This document shows positions 26,835 through 35,571 of a stretch of 64,000 nucleotides of DNA, piece by piece (positions within the stretch are counted from its first letter, which is position 1; each line of letters begins with the position of its first letter). The notes under the pieces are model-generated. The model ran no database searches. It saw nothing but the letters and a program-made list of their open reading frames with translations, and was not told the DNA's origin. Source of the DNA: Microbulbifer celer (lineage in GTDB: Bacteria; Pseudomonadota; Gammaproteobacteria; Pseudomonadales; Cellvibrionaceae); contig NZ_CP087715.1 in NCBI RefSeq assembly GCF_020991125.1, positions 1,887,501 to 1,951,500 of the forward strand. The letters are read 5' to 3'. Both the position numbers and the translations under genes were made by a program.

Positions 26835-28765
26835 GCCTTGTTACCGACTTCTTTGCCAACATGGACCAGTTTCACTTTCTGCGCCCCGCCCTGCTGCTCC
26901 TGATCCTGCCTGCAGCCCTGCTCTGCTGGGTGCTGGCACGCACAGTCCTGAGTAGCGGCCGCCTGCAGAAAGTGATCGATCCGGACCTTCTTCCGCACCT
27001 GCTATTACGTGGCGGCGAAAAGCGTCCGTGGCTGTTCGCACTGATCTTCGCGCTGCTCACCCTGATGATTATGGCCATGGCCGGCCCCAGTTGGCGGAAG
27101 CTACCCACACCGGTATATACCAATCAGGATGCACTAGTGATCCTGCTGGATCTGTCACCTTCCATGCGCGCCACGGATCTCACGCCCAACCGCCTGACTC
27201 GCGCACGCCTGAAAGTGCTGGATATCCTCAAACAACGTAAAGACGGCCTGACGGCTCTAATCGCCTATGCGGGCGAAGCCTATGTGGTAACACCACTGAC
27301 CGATGACACCGACACCATCGCCAACCTGGTACCGCCGCTTTCTCCACGGATCATGCCCGTCCCGGGCAGCAATATTGAGATGGCGGTGGAAGAAGGACTG
27401 AAATTGATCCAGGACGGCGCCAATGGTCATGGTGAATTGCTGGCGGTAACCGACGGCATTGCCAAAGAAGCCATTGGCACCATCAAAGATACCCTGCGCG
27501 GGACCGATGTCAGCCTGTCCATCCTTGCGGTCGGCAGCGGTGAAGGCAGCCCCATCCCCAAAACCAATGGCAGTGGCTTTATTACCGACGACAGTGGCTC
27601 TATTGTCATCACCAACTTCGACCGCAAAGCCCTCGACAAACTGGCTACCGGCACCGGCGGTCGCTTTGCAGAGATATCTGTAAATGACAGTGATATCGAG
27701 CGCCTGCTACCAGAGAATACAGCCCCGGAAGAAGCTGAGCTGGCAGAGCGGCAATTTGACCAGTGGCGAGAAGAAGGACCGTGGCTGGTACTGTTACTGC
27801 TGCCATTCGCCCTTCTGCTGTTTCGCCGCGGCGCCCTCGCCTGCCTGCTGCCCGTGGCGATCCTGCTGGCGCCTTCTCAGGACGTCAGTGCCCAAGAGCT
27901 GCCGGCCCCTCAGAACAACCAAGAGAGCGCCCCCCAAGAAAACTCCGGCTCAGTCTGGCAGGATCTGTGGCAAACCAAAGATCAGCAGGGGCGCTCGCTG
28001 CTGGAGCAAGGCAACCCCGAACAGGCCGCCAACACCTTCGAAAACTCCCAGTGGCGCGGTACCGCCCAGTATCGCGCGGGAAAGTACGATGCGGCCGCGA
28101 AAAATTTCGCCCAGAACCAGAGTGCGCAGGGCCTGTACAATCTGGGCAACAGCCTTACCCAACAACAGCGCTACGACGAGGCGCTCCAGGCATACGACGA
28201 GGCGCTAAAGAAAAACCCGAATTTTGCTGATGCGGCACACAATCGCGACATCGCAGAAAAGCTGAAGAAAATGCAGCAGCAAAGCCAGCAGCAATCCCAG
28301 CAGGGGCAAGATCAGCAAGAGCAAGACCAGCAGAACCAGGATCAGCAACAAAGCGATCAGCAGCAGTCTCAACAACAAGACGGGCAACAGCAGGATCAAA
28401 ATCAGTCAGGCTCCCAGGATCAACAGCAATCCCAGGGACAACCCCAGGAAACCGATCAGCAAGAGCAACAGGGCGACCAGGATCAACAGGAAGCCGGCCA
28501 GGAAGAACAGGAACAGCAAAACGCGCAGCAGGAAGAGCCCCAGACTGACGGCGAACCCACTCAGGAACAACAGGCCGCAAACGCGGAAGAGAGCCCCATT
28601 GATCCAGAGACGCAACAGGTTCTGGATCAATGGCTGCGCCAGATCCCCGACGATCCGGCTGGACTGATGCGCGAGAAATTCAAATATGAAAGCTTGCAGC
28701 GCCGCCGCGCCTACCGCGCCGGCGAATGGAAGCCCCCGGAGAATGGAGCCACTCAAAGATGGTAG
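26831..28765 (+). CDS. BatB-BatC fusion: VWA domain, TPR repeats and Gln-rich tail
   Basis: A 644-residue protein that joins what are separate genes in some bacteria. Membrane helices lie near residues 18-36 and 60-78, followed by a VWA domain whose metal site reads DLSPSM, then helices near residues 317-350 and TPR units (QSAQGLYNLGNSLTQQQRYDEALQAYDEALKKNPNFADAAHNR). Residues ~480-590 are almost only Gln, Asp, Glu and Ser. The C terminus returns to a normal composition (QVLDQWLRQIPDDPAGLMREKF), which is typical of BatB/BatC proteins. It overlaps batA by four bases and batD by seven. Confidence 0.9.
   Translation: MSLVTDFFANMDQFHFLRPALLLLILPAALLCWVLARTVLSSGRLQKVIDPDLLPHLLLRGGEKRPWLFALIFALLTLMIMAMAGPSWRKLPTPVYTNQDALVILLDLSPSMRATDLTPNRLTRARLKVLDILKQRKDGLTALIAYAGEAYVVTPLTDDTDTIANLVPPLSPRIMPVPGSNIEMAVEEGLKLIQDGANGHGELLAVTDGIAKEAIGTIKDTLRGTDVSLSILAVGSGEGSPIPKTNGSGFITDDSGSIVITNFDRKALDKLATGTGGRFAEISVNDSDIERLLPENTAPEEAELAERQFDQWREEGPWLVLLLLPFALLLFRRGALACLLPVAILLAPSQDVSAQELPAPQNNQESAPQENSGSVWQDLWQTKDQQGRSLLEQGNPEQAANTFENSQWRGTAQYRAGKYDAAAKNFAQNQSAQGLYNLGNSLTQQQRYDEALQAYDEALKKNPNFADAAHNRDIAEKLKKMQQQSQQQSQQGQDQQEQDQQNQDQQQSDQQQSQQQDGQQQDQNQSGSQDQQQSQGQPQETDQQEQQGDQDQQEAGQEEQEQQNAQQEEPQTDGEPTQEQQAANAEESPIDPETQQVLDQWLRQIPDDPAGLMREKFKYESLQRRRAYRAGEWKPPENGATQRW
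28272..28590 (+). repeat. Gln/Asp/Glu-rich low-complexity coding tract
   Basis: About 320 bp of CAG/CAA, GAT and GAA codons inside the BatBC gene encode more than 100 residues that are over half glutamine. CAG-rich runs (agcagcagtctcaacaaca type) make it a likely site of length variation. It would be an unstructured, acidic linker. Confidence 0.85.
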
Positions 28766-30507
28766 CCACAGTAATTTCCCCTGACGGCCTCCCCCTGGGA
28801 ACGCCGAGCCCCTGCTCGGCACCTCAAAATAACCGGGCAGCCCGCACTCTCGCTCAACTGATCTCAGCGCTGCTGCTGGCGGCCCTCGCCTGCCTGGCCC
28901 TCCCGGCGCTCGCCCAGGCCCAGGACCTCACCGCCAGTGTCGACCGCAACGAGCTCGCCATTAACGAGACCTTCACCCTGCGAGTCCGCTATAAAGGCCC
29001 TCAAAGTGGCGGACAGCCGGACTTCAACTTGCTGGAACAGGACTTCGAAATCCTCTCCCGGCAGCAGTCCAACCAGTACCGGGTCATCAATGGTAAAGCC
29101 GAGAGCTTTACCGAATGGGCCTTGACACTCGCGCCACTCAAGGAAGGCAAACTCTTCGTCCCTTCCCTGCACCTGCACGGCCAGGTGTCCGATGCCATCC
29201 CGATTACCGTCAACAAAGCCGGCCAATCGCCCAGCGGTAATAACAGACAGGCGTTCCTGGAAGTAGAACTGGACAAAGACAAGCTCCACGTCCAGGAGCA
29301 GTTGCTGGTAAAAGTCCGCCTGTACACCACCGTCGGCCTCCACGATATCGCCACCGATCCCCTGCAGATCCCCGGCGCCCACGTCGAAAAAGTGGATGAA
29401 CAGCGCTACGAGCGTCGCATAGACGGCGTAGGTCATGCCGTCTACGAAATCACCTACGCCGTATTCCCCGAAAGCTCCGGCGAACTCCAGATCCCGCCGA
29501 TCAACTACATCGCCGTCACCGGCCGCAGAGACCCCTTTTCCCTCTTCAACCGCAACGCCCAACGCATCCGCCTGCGCTCCGAAGCGAAAACGGTAGAAGT
29601 CGAACCCAAACCCGATAGCTACAGCGGTACCCACTGGCTGCCCGCAAGAAGCCTCGGCCTGGTTCAAAGTTGGAGCAAAGATCCGGAAGAATTCAAAGTC
29701 GGCGAGCCCATCACGCGCATCATCACCCTGCGCGCGGAAGGACTGCGGGCAGCACAACTGCCTCCGCTACCGAAGCTGAATGTAGATGGACTGAAAACCT
29801 ACCCCGATCAACCGCAACAGGAAGATCAACCCGGTGTGAACGGCATTACAGGAAGCCGTGTAGAAACCACGGCGATTGTGGCAACCAGGCCCGGGAACTA
29901 TCAGCTGCCGCCGATTACGATTACCTGGTGGGATACTAAGACCGGACGGCAGCGGGCTACACAACTACCGGCCTTCAGATTCAATGTGACGGGCTTGCCG
30001 GTAGTAGATTCTGCTGCACCCGGGAACACGCAGCCGACGCAGCCCAGCCCCAGCGCTACGGAGGTTGAGCCGGGGTTTTGGCAGAAGGTTGCTATTGCGG
30101 CGATTGCTTCGCACCTGCTCTGGATTGTGTATTTTTTCTACGCTAACAAACGCAACCGAGCTGGCGCCCCCCAGAAGTCCGGCAGAACAACCAATAAGGT
30201 AGTGGCCCCTGAAAAGTTGACCGAGCTGGTCAAGTCAGGCAGCCCACAAGAAATCCAGTCTGCACTGAGGCAATGGATAGGCGATCGCTGGCCGGAGGTC
30301 AGAACCTTGAATCTGGAAGCTGCTGCCCAACAGCTGAACATTTCTGAGTTATCGCAACTGGTGGAGATGCTGAACAGTGCAATCTACAAGGCACCACCGA
30401 AACCGCTGAACAGACAGCAGCTACAGATCCTGACCGATAGATTGACCCGAATTGAGGATGAAGCAGCTCCCAAGACCGAAGCGCTACCAGGCCTTTTTAG
30501 TGGATGA
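28759..30507 (+). CDS. batD: BatD-type oxygen-tolerance protein
   Basis: About 582 residues starting at ATG 28759, with GGAG ten bases upstream; the frame opens earlier at 28726. A signal peptide ends at LPALAQAQ, followed by DLTASVDRNELAINETFTLRV, the hallmark start of BatD proteins with repeated immunoglobulin-like beta domains in the periplasm. One membrane helix (VAIAAIASHLLWIVYFFYA) lies near residues 440-458, followed by a cytoplasmic helical domain. It is the last gene of the moxR operon. No clear terminator follows before the convergent glycosyltransferase gene. Confidence 0.88.
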   Translation: MVATVISPDGLPLGTPSPCSAPQNNRAARTLAQLISALLLAALACLALPALAQAQDLTASVDRNELAINETFTLRVRYKGPQSGGQPDFNLLEQDFEILSRQQSNQYRVINGKAESFTEWALTLAPLKEGKLFVPSLHLHGQVSDAIPITVNKAGQSPSGNNRQAFLEVELDKDKLHVQEQLLVKVRLYTTVGLHDIATDPLQIPGAHVEKVDEQRYERRIDGVGHAVYEITYAVFPESSGELQIPPINYIAVTGRRDPFSLFNRNAQRIRLRSEAKTVEVEPKPDSYSGTHWLPARSLGLVQSWSKDPEEFKVGEPITRIITLRAEGLRAAQLPPLPKLNVDGLKTYPDQPQQEDQPGVNGITGSRVETTAIVATRPGNYQLPPITITWWDTKTGRQRATQLPAFRFNVTGLPVVDSAAPGNTQPTQPSPSATEVEPGFWQKVAIAAIASHLLWIVYFFYANKRNRAGAPQKSGRTTNKVVAPEKLTELVKSGSPQEIQSALRQWIGDRWPEVRTLNLEAAAQQLNISELSQLVEMLNSAIYKAPPKPLNRQQLQILTDRLTRIEDEAAPKTEALPGLFSG

Positions 30508-30541
30508 GTGGTATCAGTAACGCAGCGTAGACGGCTTTGCG

Positions 30542-31630
30542 CTATCGCACGAGCAATGACTCCATCAGGGATAGCGTCTGCTCCGCTGCCAGATCCCAGC
30601 TAAACGACTTCCCGCGCTCCCTGGCACGGCGCTGAAGGTCAAGAACCAAGCCGCTATTATTGGTCAGCTCACCAAGCGATACGGCCATTTCTTCGATACT
30701 TTCAGGGTCTACCAGCACCCCAGCCTCGCCTGCGACCTCCTCCATTGCACCGCGATTAGATGTCATAACCGGGGTGCCCTGACTGAAGGCTTCAACAATT
30801 GGCAATCCAAATCCTTCATAAAGTGAGGGCATCAACAAAGCCCTGGCATCGCGATACAAGCCCGGCAATTCTTCGTCATCTACGTAGCCCAGCACCTCTA
30901 CGTTCTCGTCCAGCCCCTCGCGCTTGATCAAGCTCTCCAGCTCAGGGAGTCCCCAGCCCTTTCCACCACAAATTTTGAGTGGCAGCGGACGCTGCACCTG
31001 GGATCGATAGAGGCTATATGCGCGCAAAAGTCGGGAGAGATTTTTTCTGGGCTCGATAGTTCCCACAAACAGAAAGTAATCCCCAGCGCTGGTTGGGATA
31101 TCTGATGAATCGAGAAAAGGAGCCTCGTGGATCACCTTCACTTTGCTACTACAACCCGGAAATGACTGCCTGACCTCATTCGCTGTACTTTCAGAAACCG
31201 CAATAACAGCATCCGCCGCCCTCAGGGACGGTGGCATCAAAAGTCCCTCAATCCGGCGGCCAAGCCGCGACATGGTCTCGGGAAACGTTTTCCAGACAAG
31301 GTCATGAATGGTCACCACTTGGGCAGTAGATGAGCCAGTCAAGAGGGGCAGATGGTGTCGGGGCGACCAGAACAGGTCGACCCTGTCTTTTTTCGTCCAA
31401 AGGGGAAATACTGCCTGCGAATACAGCGATCCCAAACTGGACAGACGCACATTGCCACAACGCACGGTAACATTCGGTAAAACCCCGAAGTCACGGAGGA
31501 GTGGTTGATGACTGTATAGGTACCACTCGTGCTTACTCTGAACCAGACGTTCCACTATGGCCTGGGTATAACGGCCAATTCCCGTAGTAGGAATTGAAAG
31601 TGGACGAGCGTCCACTGCGATTCTGGCCAT
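30542..31630 (-). CDS. Glycosyltransferase family 4 (GT-B)
   Basis: A 362-residue GT-B glycosyltransferase. The N terminus reads IAVDARPLSIPTTGIGRYTQ, a donor-family pattern of GT4 mannosyl- and rhamnosyltransferases, and the C-terminal half has VGTIEPRKNLSRLLRAY and the E-x7-E motif PSLYEGFGLPIVEAFSQGTPV. It should transfer a sugar from a nucleotide donor in the cytoplasm. Its ATG shares one base with the stop of the upstream glycosyltransferase (TAATG), so the pair is coupled. It ends the left side of the polysaccharide island. The sugar and acceptor cannot be told. Confidence 0.88.
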   Translation of the reverse strand: MARIAVDARPLSIPTTGIGRYTQAIVERLVQSKHEWYLYSHQPLLRDFGVLPNVTVRCGNVRLSSLGSLYSQAVFPLWTKKDRVDLFWSPRHHLPLLTGSSTAQVVTIHDLVWKTFPETMSRLGRRIEGLLMPPSLRAADAVIAVSESTANEVRQSFPGCSSKVKVIHEAPFLDSSDIPTSAGDYFLFVGTIEPRKNLSRLLRAYSLYRSQVQRPLPLKICGGKGWGLPELESLIKREGLDENVEVLGYVDDEELPGLYRDARALLMPSLYEGFGLPIVEAFSQGTPVMTSNRGAMEEVAGEAGVLVDPESIEEMAVSLGELTNNSGLVLDLQRRARERGKSFSWDLAAEQTLSLMESLLVR

Positions 31631-32748
31631 TATTCAACCACACCTCTCTCCCTAAGCACTTCATGGTAGAGCTTCTGGTAAGCTGCCGCCATCCGCTCTC
31701 CGGTAAACAACGCCTCATAGCGGCGGCGCCCCGCCCGCCCCATGCGCTCAGCAGCAGCTGGCTCATACCACAAATCGTCCATTGCCTCACGAAGTGCATC
31801 AGGGTCGGCAGGAGACACTACATGACCAGTCTCACCATCCTGATTCACAAAACTCGTACCAGTGCCTATTTCACAGGAAATCAGTGGTTTCCCATACATC
31901 AACCCCTCAATCAAGGTGACGCCAAAGGCTTCTGAGCGCAAATGCGAAGGGAAGACGACAGCCCGGCACAGCTTCATAAGCGCCACTTTCTCTTCATCGC
32001 TCACAAAGCCAGCAAAAACCACATTCTCGGCCCCCAACTCTTGGGCCAAAGCCTGGAGTCGCCCGAGTTCCGGCCCCTTTCCCGCGATCACGATCCGATA
32101 CGGCCGCCCCACGGCAGCACGAATCAGGTGGTCCAGGCCCTTGTAGTAACGCAGCACGCCGACAAACAGCATGAAATCCCGACCATAGCGTTCGCTCGCG
32201 GTACCTAGCTCTGCAGCGGAGACCACTGGGTAACCCCGCTCCGAGATCCCAAGGGGAATCACCTCTACTTTTTCCCTGTGCGCGGCCAAGACGGAACTAC
32301 TTTCTACATAGTTCTCGGAGGTCGCAACAATTCGATCAGCACGAGCGAGAAAGCGGTTCATCAGGGGGCGATACAAAGCGCCGAGAAACCGTTGGCGGAC
32401 TATGTCAGAATGATAAGTGACTATAAGTGGCCTGGATCCCCCTGCCAGCAAATAGGCCAAATCGCCAAATGGCCAAGGGAAATGGAAGTGTAAAAGGGAC
32501 GCCTTCAGTCGGTATAAAGCCCGAACCAGACCAGGACCTATGCAGCAGGAAGCGACTGAAAACCAACGCCTCTCCGCTATCACTGGAACCCCCTCGGTGA
32601 GGCACTTATGAGCGGGACCATCTGCGAGCGTCAAAACCCCGCAACCATCTACATTTTGAGCAACTTCTAGGACCACCTGTTCCAGTCCCCCCTGGGACTC
32701 GGGAAAGAAGGTCCTGTAACATTGGAGTATGCGGAACTGTGGAAGCAA
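31630..32748 (-). CDS. Glycosyltransferase family 4 (GT-B)
   Basis: A 372-residue GT-B glycosyltransferase with SQGGLEQVVLEVAQNV at the N terminus, a Rossmann donor half with FVGVLRYYKGLDHLIRA, and FPSHLRSEAFGVTLIEGLMYGKPLIS. It starts at TTG 32748; no ATG is available before the conserved ILQCYRTFFPES, and an AGAGAG lies upstream. It is coupled to the next glycosyltransferase and diverges from a third one at 32.8 kb. The family resembles WbaZ/RfaG-type enzymes. Specificity is unknown. Confidence 0.87.
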   Translation of the reverse strand: MLPQFRILQCYRTFFPESQGGLEQVVLEVAQNVDGCGVLTLADGPAHKCLTEGVPVIAERRWFSVASCCIGPGLVRALYRLKASLLHFHFPWPFGDLAYLLAGGSRPLIVTYHSDIVRQRFLGALYRPLMNRFLARADRIVATSENYVESSSVLAAHREKVEVIPLGISERGYPVVSAAELGTASERYGRDFMLFVGVLRYYKGLDHLIRAAVGRPYRIVIAGKGPELGRLQALAQELGAENVVFAGFVSDEEKVALMKLCRAVVFPSHLRSEAFGVTLIEGLMYGKPLISCEIGTGTSFVNQDGETGHVVSPADPDALREAMDDLWYEPAAAERMGRAGRRRYEALFTGERMAAAYQKLYHEVLRERGVVE

Positions 32749-32847
32749 TGGAGACTCTCTTAAGAATCGGGCTAAACGCTCGATAATAACCTGTTGTTTT
32801 TTAAAGCATTACTGTATATTACCGCCCCCAACAGCCCCGGTGTCAAC

Positions 32848-34092
32848 GTGAGAGTACTACTCTGCACTATGCAGTTCGGCCCTGGATACAATCAAGGGAC
32901 CGAGAAATACATTCGCAACCTGGCTCGCGACCTGAGTGAGCAAGGCTGTGACGTTGTTGTAGCAGGCGGAAATCCTGAGCGCATAGTAACTGATCAGGCT
33001 CAGGCTCACGACGAAAACTTCCAGACCGTGACGCTCCCGACATTTGGGTGGCGCACAATTGGCGGCGACTCGATTGCCAATTATTTGAAGCTTCTCTCGG
33101 AACTGAAGCCAGATGTGTTGCACATGGCAAACCCTGCTCATATCGGCATCAATATTCTCCATGCGGCACGAGAACTCAGCATCCCCTACTTTGTGTCTGT
33201 CACGGATTTCTGGTGGCTTTGCCCCAAGCACACTCTGACCCTCAAGTCGCGCGAATTTTGCAATGGTTTTGAAGACTCTCGAAACTGCATGCGCTGTATA
33301 GCAGAAACGCACCCGAACAACCTTATCCGCGCTGCCTCACAAATCTCACCTATCCGTAACGGCGTAGCAGAGATACTGAGGCAAAAACACTCTGCATCCT
33401 CGAAGGCGGAGACTTGGGATAACCGTGAGAGAAAGCTTCGTGAAGCACTAGTCAACGCAACGTGTGTAATCTGCTTATCAAGGACCGGCCAGAAGCGACT
33501 GAGGGAATATTTTGACCTGGATAATTGCCACTATATTCCCGCCGGCCTCGCAGAAACTTGGTTTGAGAAAAAACGAGTCGTGCGAAAAGAGAACGATCGG
33601 CTTGTAGTTGGCTTTCTGGGGGCAATCGCCCCTCACAAAGGGCTCCATACACTCAGCCGCGCACTTCACGAGCTGGCTGATTCAGAAATAGAGCTTCACG
33701 TAGCAGGAAGAGTTATCGAGCAGCGCTATGCTGATAAAGCGCTAAGGCAGTACGCAAATACTCATTACTTGGGCGAACTGAACGAGCCTGAGAGCCGTGA
33801 CTTTCTCGACGGTGTCGACCTTGTCGCAATTCCAAGCAACTCGCCCGAAAACCAGCCACAAGTGCTCCTAGAGGCGGCAGCAAGAAAAAAACCAACTGTC
33901 GCATCCAATATTCCAGGGTGTGCGGAGTTACTGCCTAAGGCAGCTCTTTTCCCCATAGACGACGTTGAAGAACTAAAAATTCTATTGAGTATGGCCAAAT
34001 ACGATATGGATGTTATTGGCCTACCAGAGCCTGGCCTGTCCGCAAAAGCCGTCTCCGCACAAGTGTTAACTGAGTATCGAAAAGTATTGTAA
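32848..34092 (+). CDS. Glycosyltransferase family 4 (GT-B)
   Basis: About 414 residues starting at GTG 32848 (VRVLLCTMQFGPGYNQGTEKYI), where family N termini begin; a TTG at 32794 would add 18 unlikely residues. The donor half has VGFLGAIAPHKGLHTLSRAL and VAIPSNSPENQPQVLLEAAA, with the E of the E-x7-E motif replaced in context by Q/E residues. Cys-rich WWLCPKHTLTL...CNGF...CMRC in the N-terminal half is common in this subfamily. The gene heads a plus-strand operon with the ABC exporter and the capsule-synthesis gene. Confidence 0.85.
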   Translation: MRVLLCTMQFGPGYNQGTEKYIRNLARDLSEQGCDVVVAGGNPERIVTDQAQAHDENFQTVTLPTFGWRTIGGDSIANYLKLLSELKPDVLHMANPAHIGINILHAARELSIPYFVSVTDFWWLCPKHTLTLKSREFCNGFEDSRNCMRCIAETHPNNLIRAASQISPIRNGVAEILRQKHSASSKAETWDNRERKLREALVNATCVICLSRTGQKRLREYFDLDNCHYIPAGLAETWFEKKRVVRKENDRLVVGFLGAIAPHKGLHTLSRALHELADSEIELHVAGRVIEQRYADKALRQYANTHYLGELNEPESRDFLDGVDLVAIPSNSPENQPQVLLEAAARKKPTVASNIPGCAELLPKAALFPIDDVEELKILLSMAKYDMDVIGLPEPGLSAKAVSAQVLTEYRKVL

Positions 34093-34096
34093 GACT

Positions 34097-34873
34097 GTGA
34101 TTTTTTTAGAAAAGCACCATCGTGACATCGTCTTTTACAAGGCGCTGTGCAACCTCCGATCAGAGGCATCAAAAACTTACCTGAGTTTTCTCTGGTGGGT
34201 AATCGAGCCACTTTTTTCCATGGCAATTTACTATTTCATTTTTGGGGTAGTTTTTCAGCGCGGCACTGAGGACTTCGTTCCCTTTCTGTTAGTGGGGCTC
34301 GTAGTGTGGCAGTGGTTTGCTCAATGCGTCAGCCATTGTTCAGTGGCGATCAGTCAGGATCACGCGCTAATCAGCCAAGTGAACTTCCCGAAACTGGTAC
34401 TTCCATCAGTGAATGTCCTTATGGATACATTCAAATTCAGTATCATTTTCTGCATATTACTTATAGCTCTATGGTCGATGGGATACCCCCCTACCATGGC
34501 TTATATCTACTTACCCGTAATTCTAGGATTACAGCTGCTCTTGAATTATTCATGTGGCCTGGTTGCCAGCTCACTCATTCCATTCGTCCCCGACCTTTCC
34601 AATCTGATTCCACATCTCCTGCGCCTGGGGATGTATGGCTCTGGAATCCTTTACGCTGTTAGTTCGCTGCCCGAGAATATTCAAAGTGTGCTGGCATACA
34701 ACCCAATGGTCTGGATCATTCAGAGTTACCGCGATGTGCTGATGTACAATCAGGCTCCCGATGCCAGCAGCCTGGCCATCTACGCAGGCAGCGTCTTCTG
34801 CTTGTACGCATTGGCCCGACTTCTAATAAGCAGACTCAACCCGGTATTCGCCAGAGCGCTGATGCAACGATGA
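34097..34873 (+). CDS. ABC-2 polysaccharide exporter permease (Wzm/TagG/KpsM type)
   Basis: A 258-residue inner-membrane protein with about six hydrophobic segments (IEPLFSMAIYYFIFGVVF, FVPFLLVGLVVWQWFAQ, SIIFCILLIALWS, LPVILGLQLLLNYSCGLVAS, LLRLGMYGSGILYAVSSLP, LAIYAGSVFCLYALARLL). The N-terminal amphipathic RDIVFYKALCNLRSEASKTYLS and the motif YSFLWW-like FLWWVIEPLF are typical of O-antigen, capsule and teichoic-acid exporters. It starts at GTG 34097, four bases after the glycosyltransferase stop, and overlaps the ATPase gene by four bases. It should move the finished or undecaprenol/lipid-linked polymer across the inner membrane. Confidence 0.9.
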   Translation: MIFLEKHHRDIVFYKALCNLRSEASKTYLSFLWWVIEPLFSMAIYYFIFGVVFQRGTEDFVPFLLVGLVVWQWFAQCVSHCSVAISQDHALISQVNFPKLVLPSVNVLMDTFKFSIIFCILLIALWSMGYPPTMAYIYLPVILGLQLLLNYSCGLVASSLIPFVPDLSNLIPHLLRLGMYGSGILYAVSSLPENIQSVLAYNPMVWIIQSYRDVLMYNQAPDASSLAIYAGSVFCLYALARLLISRLNPVFARALMQR

Positions 34874-35571
34874 CTGATAGTAAGACTGTAATCAGCCTGA
34901 AAGATGTTCGAGTGACTTATCGCTCGGGGATCCCCTTTACACGGGCAATCAGCACCCATACGCCACTTAACGGCATTAGCTTTGACCTGAAGGAAGGTGA
35001 TTCTCTTGGTGTTATTGGTCGGAACGGCGCAGGAAAAAGCACGCTCTTGCGTTTACTGAACGGGATTATCAAGCCGGACGGCGGAGAAATAATCAACTAT
35101 GGATACCACACAACCCTACTCTCATTAACCGTTGGGTACGATCAAAACCTGACAGGACGTCAGAATGCCGTAATCAGCGGTATGATGATGGGCTTGGAAA
35201 AAAAGCACATTGTCAGCAAGCTGGATGAAATAAAAGAATTTTCGGAGCTGGGGAGCTTTTTCGACCAGCCTATCAAGAACTATTCCTCGGGCATGAAACA
35301 GCGACTGGGGTTTGGGGTCGCCATTCACTTGAAGTCCGACGTTCTTCTTATTGATGAGATACTTGCAGTTGGCGACACCAAGTTCAAGAAGAAGTCAGAA
35401 GCCGTTATGATTGAGAAAATTCAATCTGGCGATACAGTCGTATTGGTTTCACATTCGCCCTCTACTGTAAAACGTCTATGCAACAAAGCGGTATGGATAG
35501 AAAACGGGAAAGTGGCAAAGTACGGCGAAAGTATTGAAGTTGTAGATGCCTACGAAAAATTGCAGAGCTAA
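34870..35571 (+). CDS. ABC polysaccharide exporter ATPase (Wzt/TagH/KpsT type)
   Basis: A 233-residue ATP-binding subunit. Walker A is GRNGAGKST, the Q-loop region LSLTVGYDQNLTGRQN is the extended form typical of polysaccharide exporters, the signature is YSSGMKQRL, and Walker B is VLLIDEILAVGD, followed by the H-loop SHSPSTV. There is no C-terminal carbohydrate-binding extension as in O9a-type Wzt, so export is probably not gated by terminal-residue recognition. It overlaps the permease by four bases and the next gene by one base (TAATG). Confidence 0.93.
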   Translation: MTDSKTVISLKDVRVTYRSGIPFTRAISTHTPLNGISFDLKEGDSLGVIGRNGAGKSTLLRLLNGIIKPDGGEIINYGYHTTLLSLTVGYDQNLTGRQNAVISGMMMGLEKKHIVSKLDEIKEFSELGSFFDQPIKNYSSGMKQRLGFGVAIHLKSDVLLIDEILAVGDTKFKKKSEAVMIEKIQSGDTVVLVSHSPSTVKRLCNKAVWIENGKVAKYGESIEVVDAYEKLQS

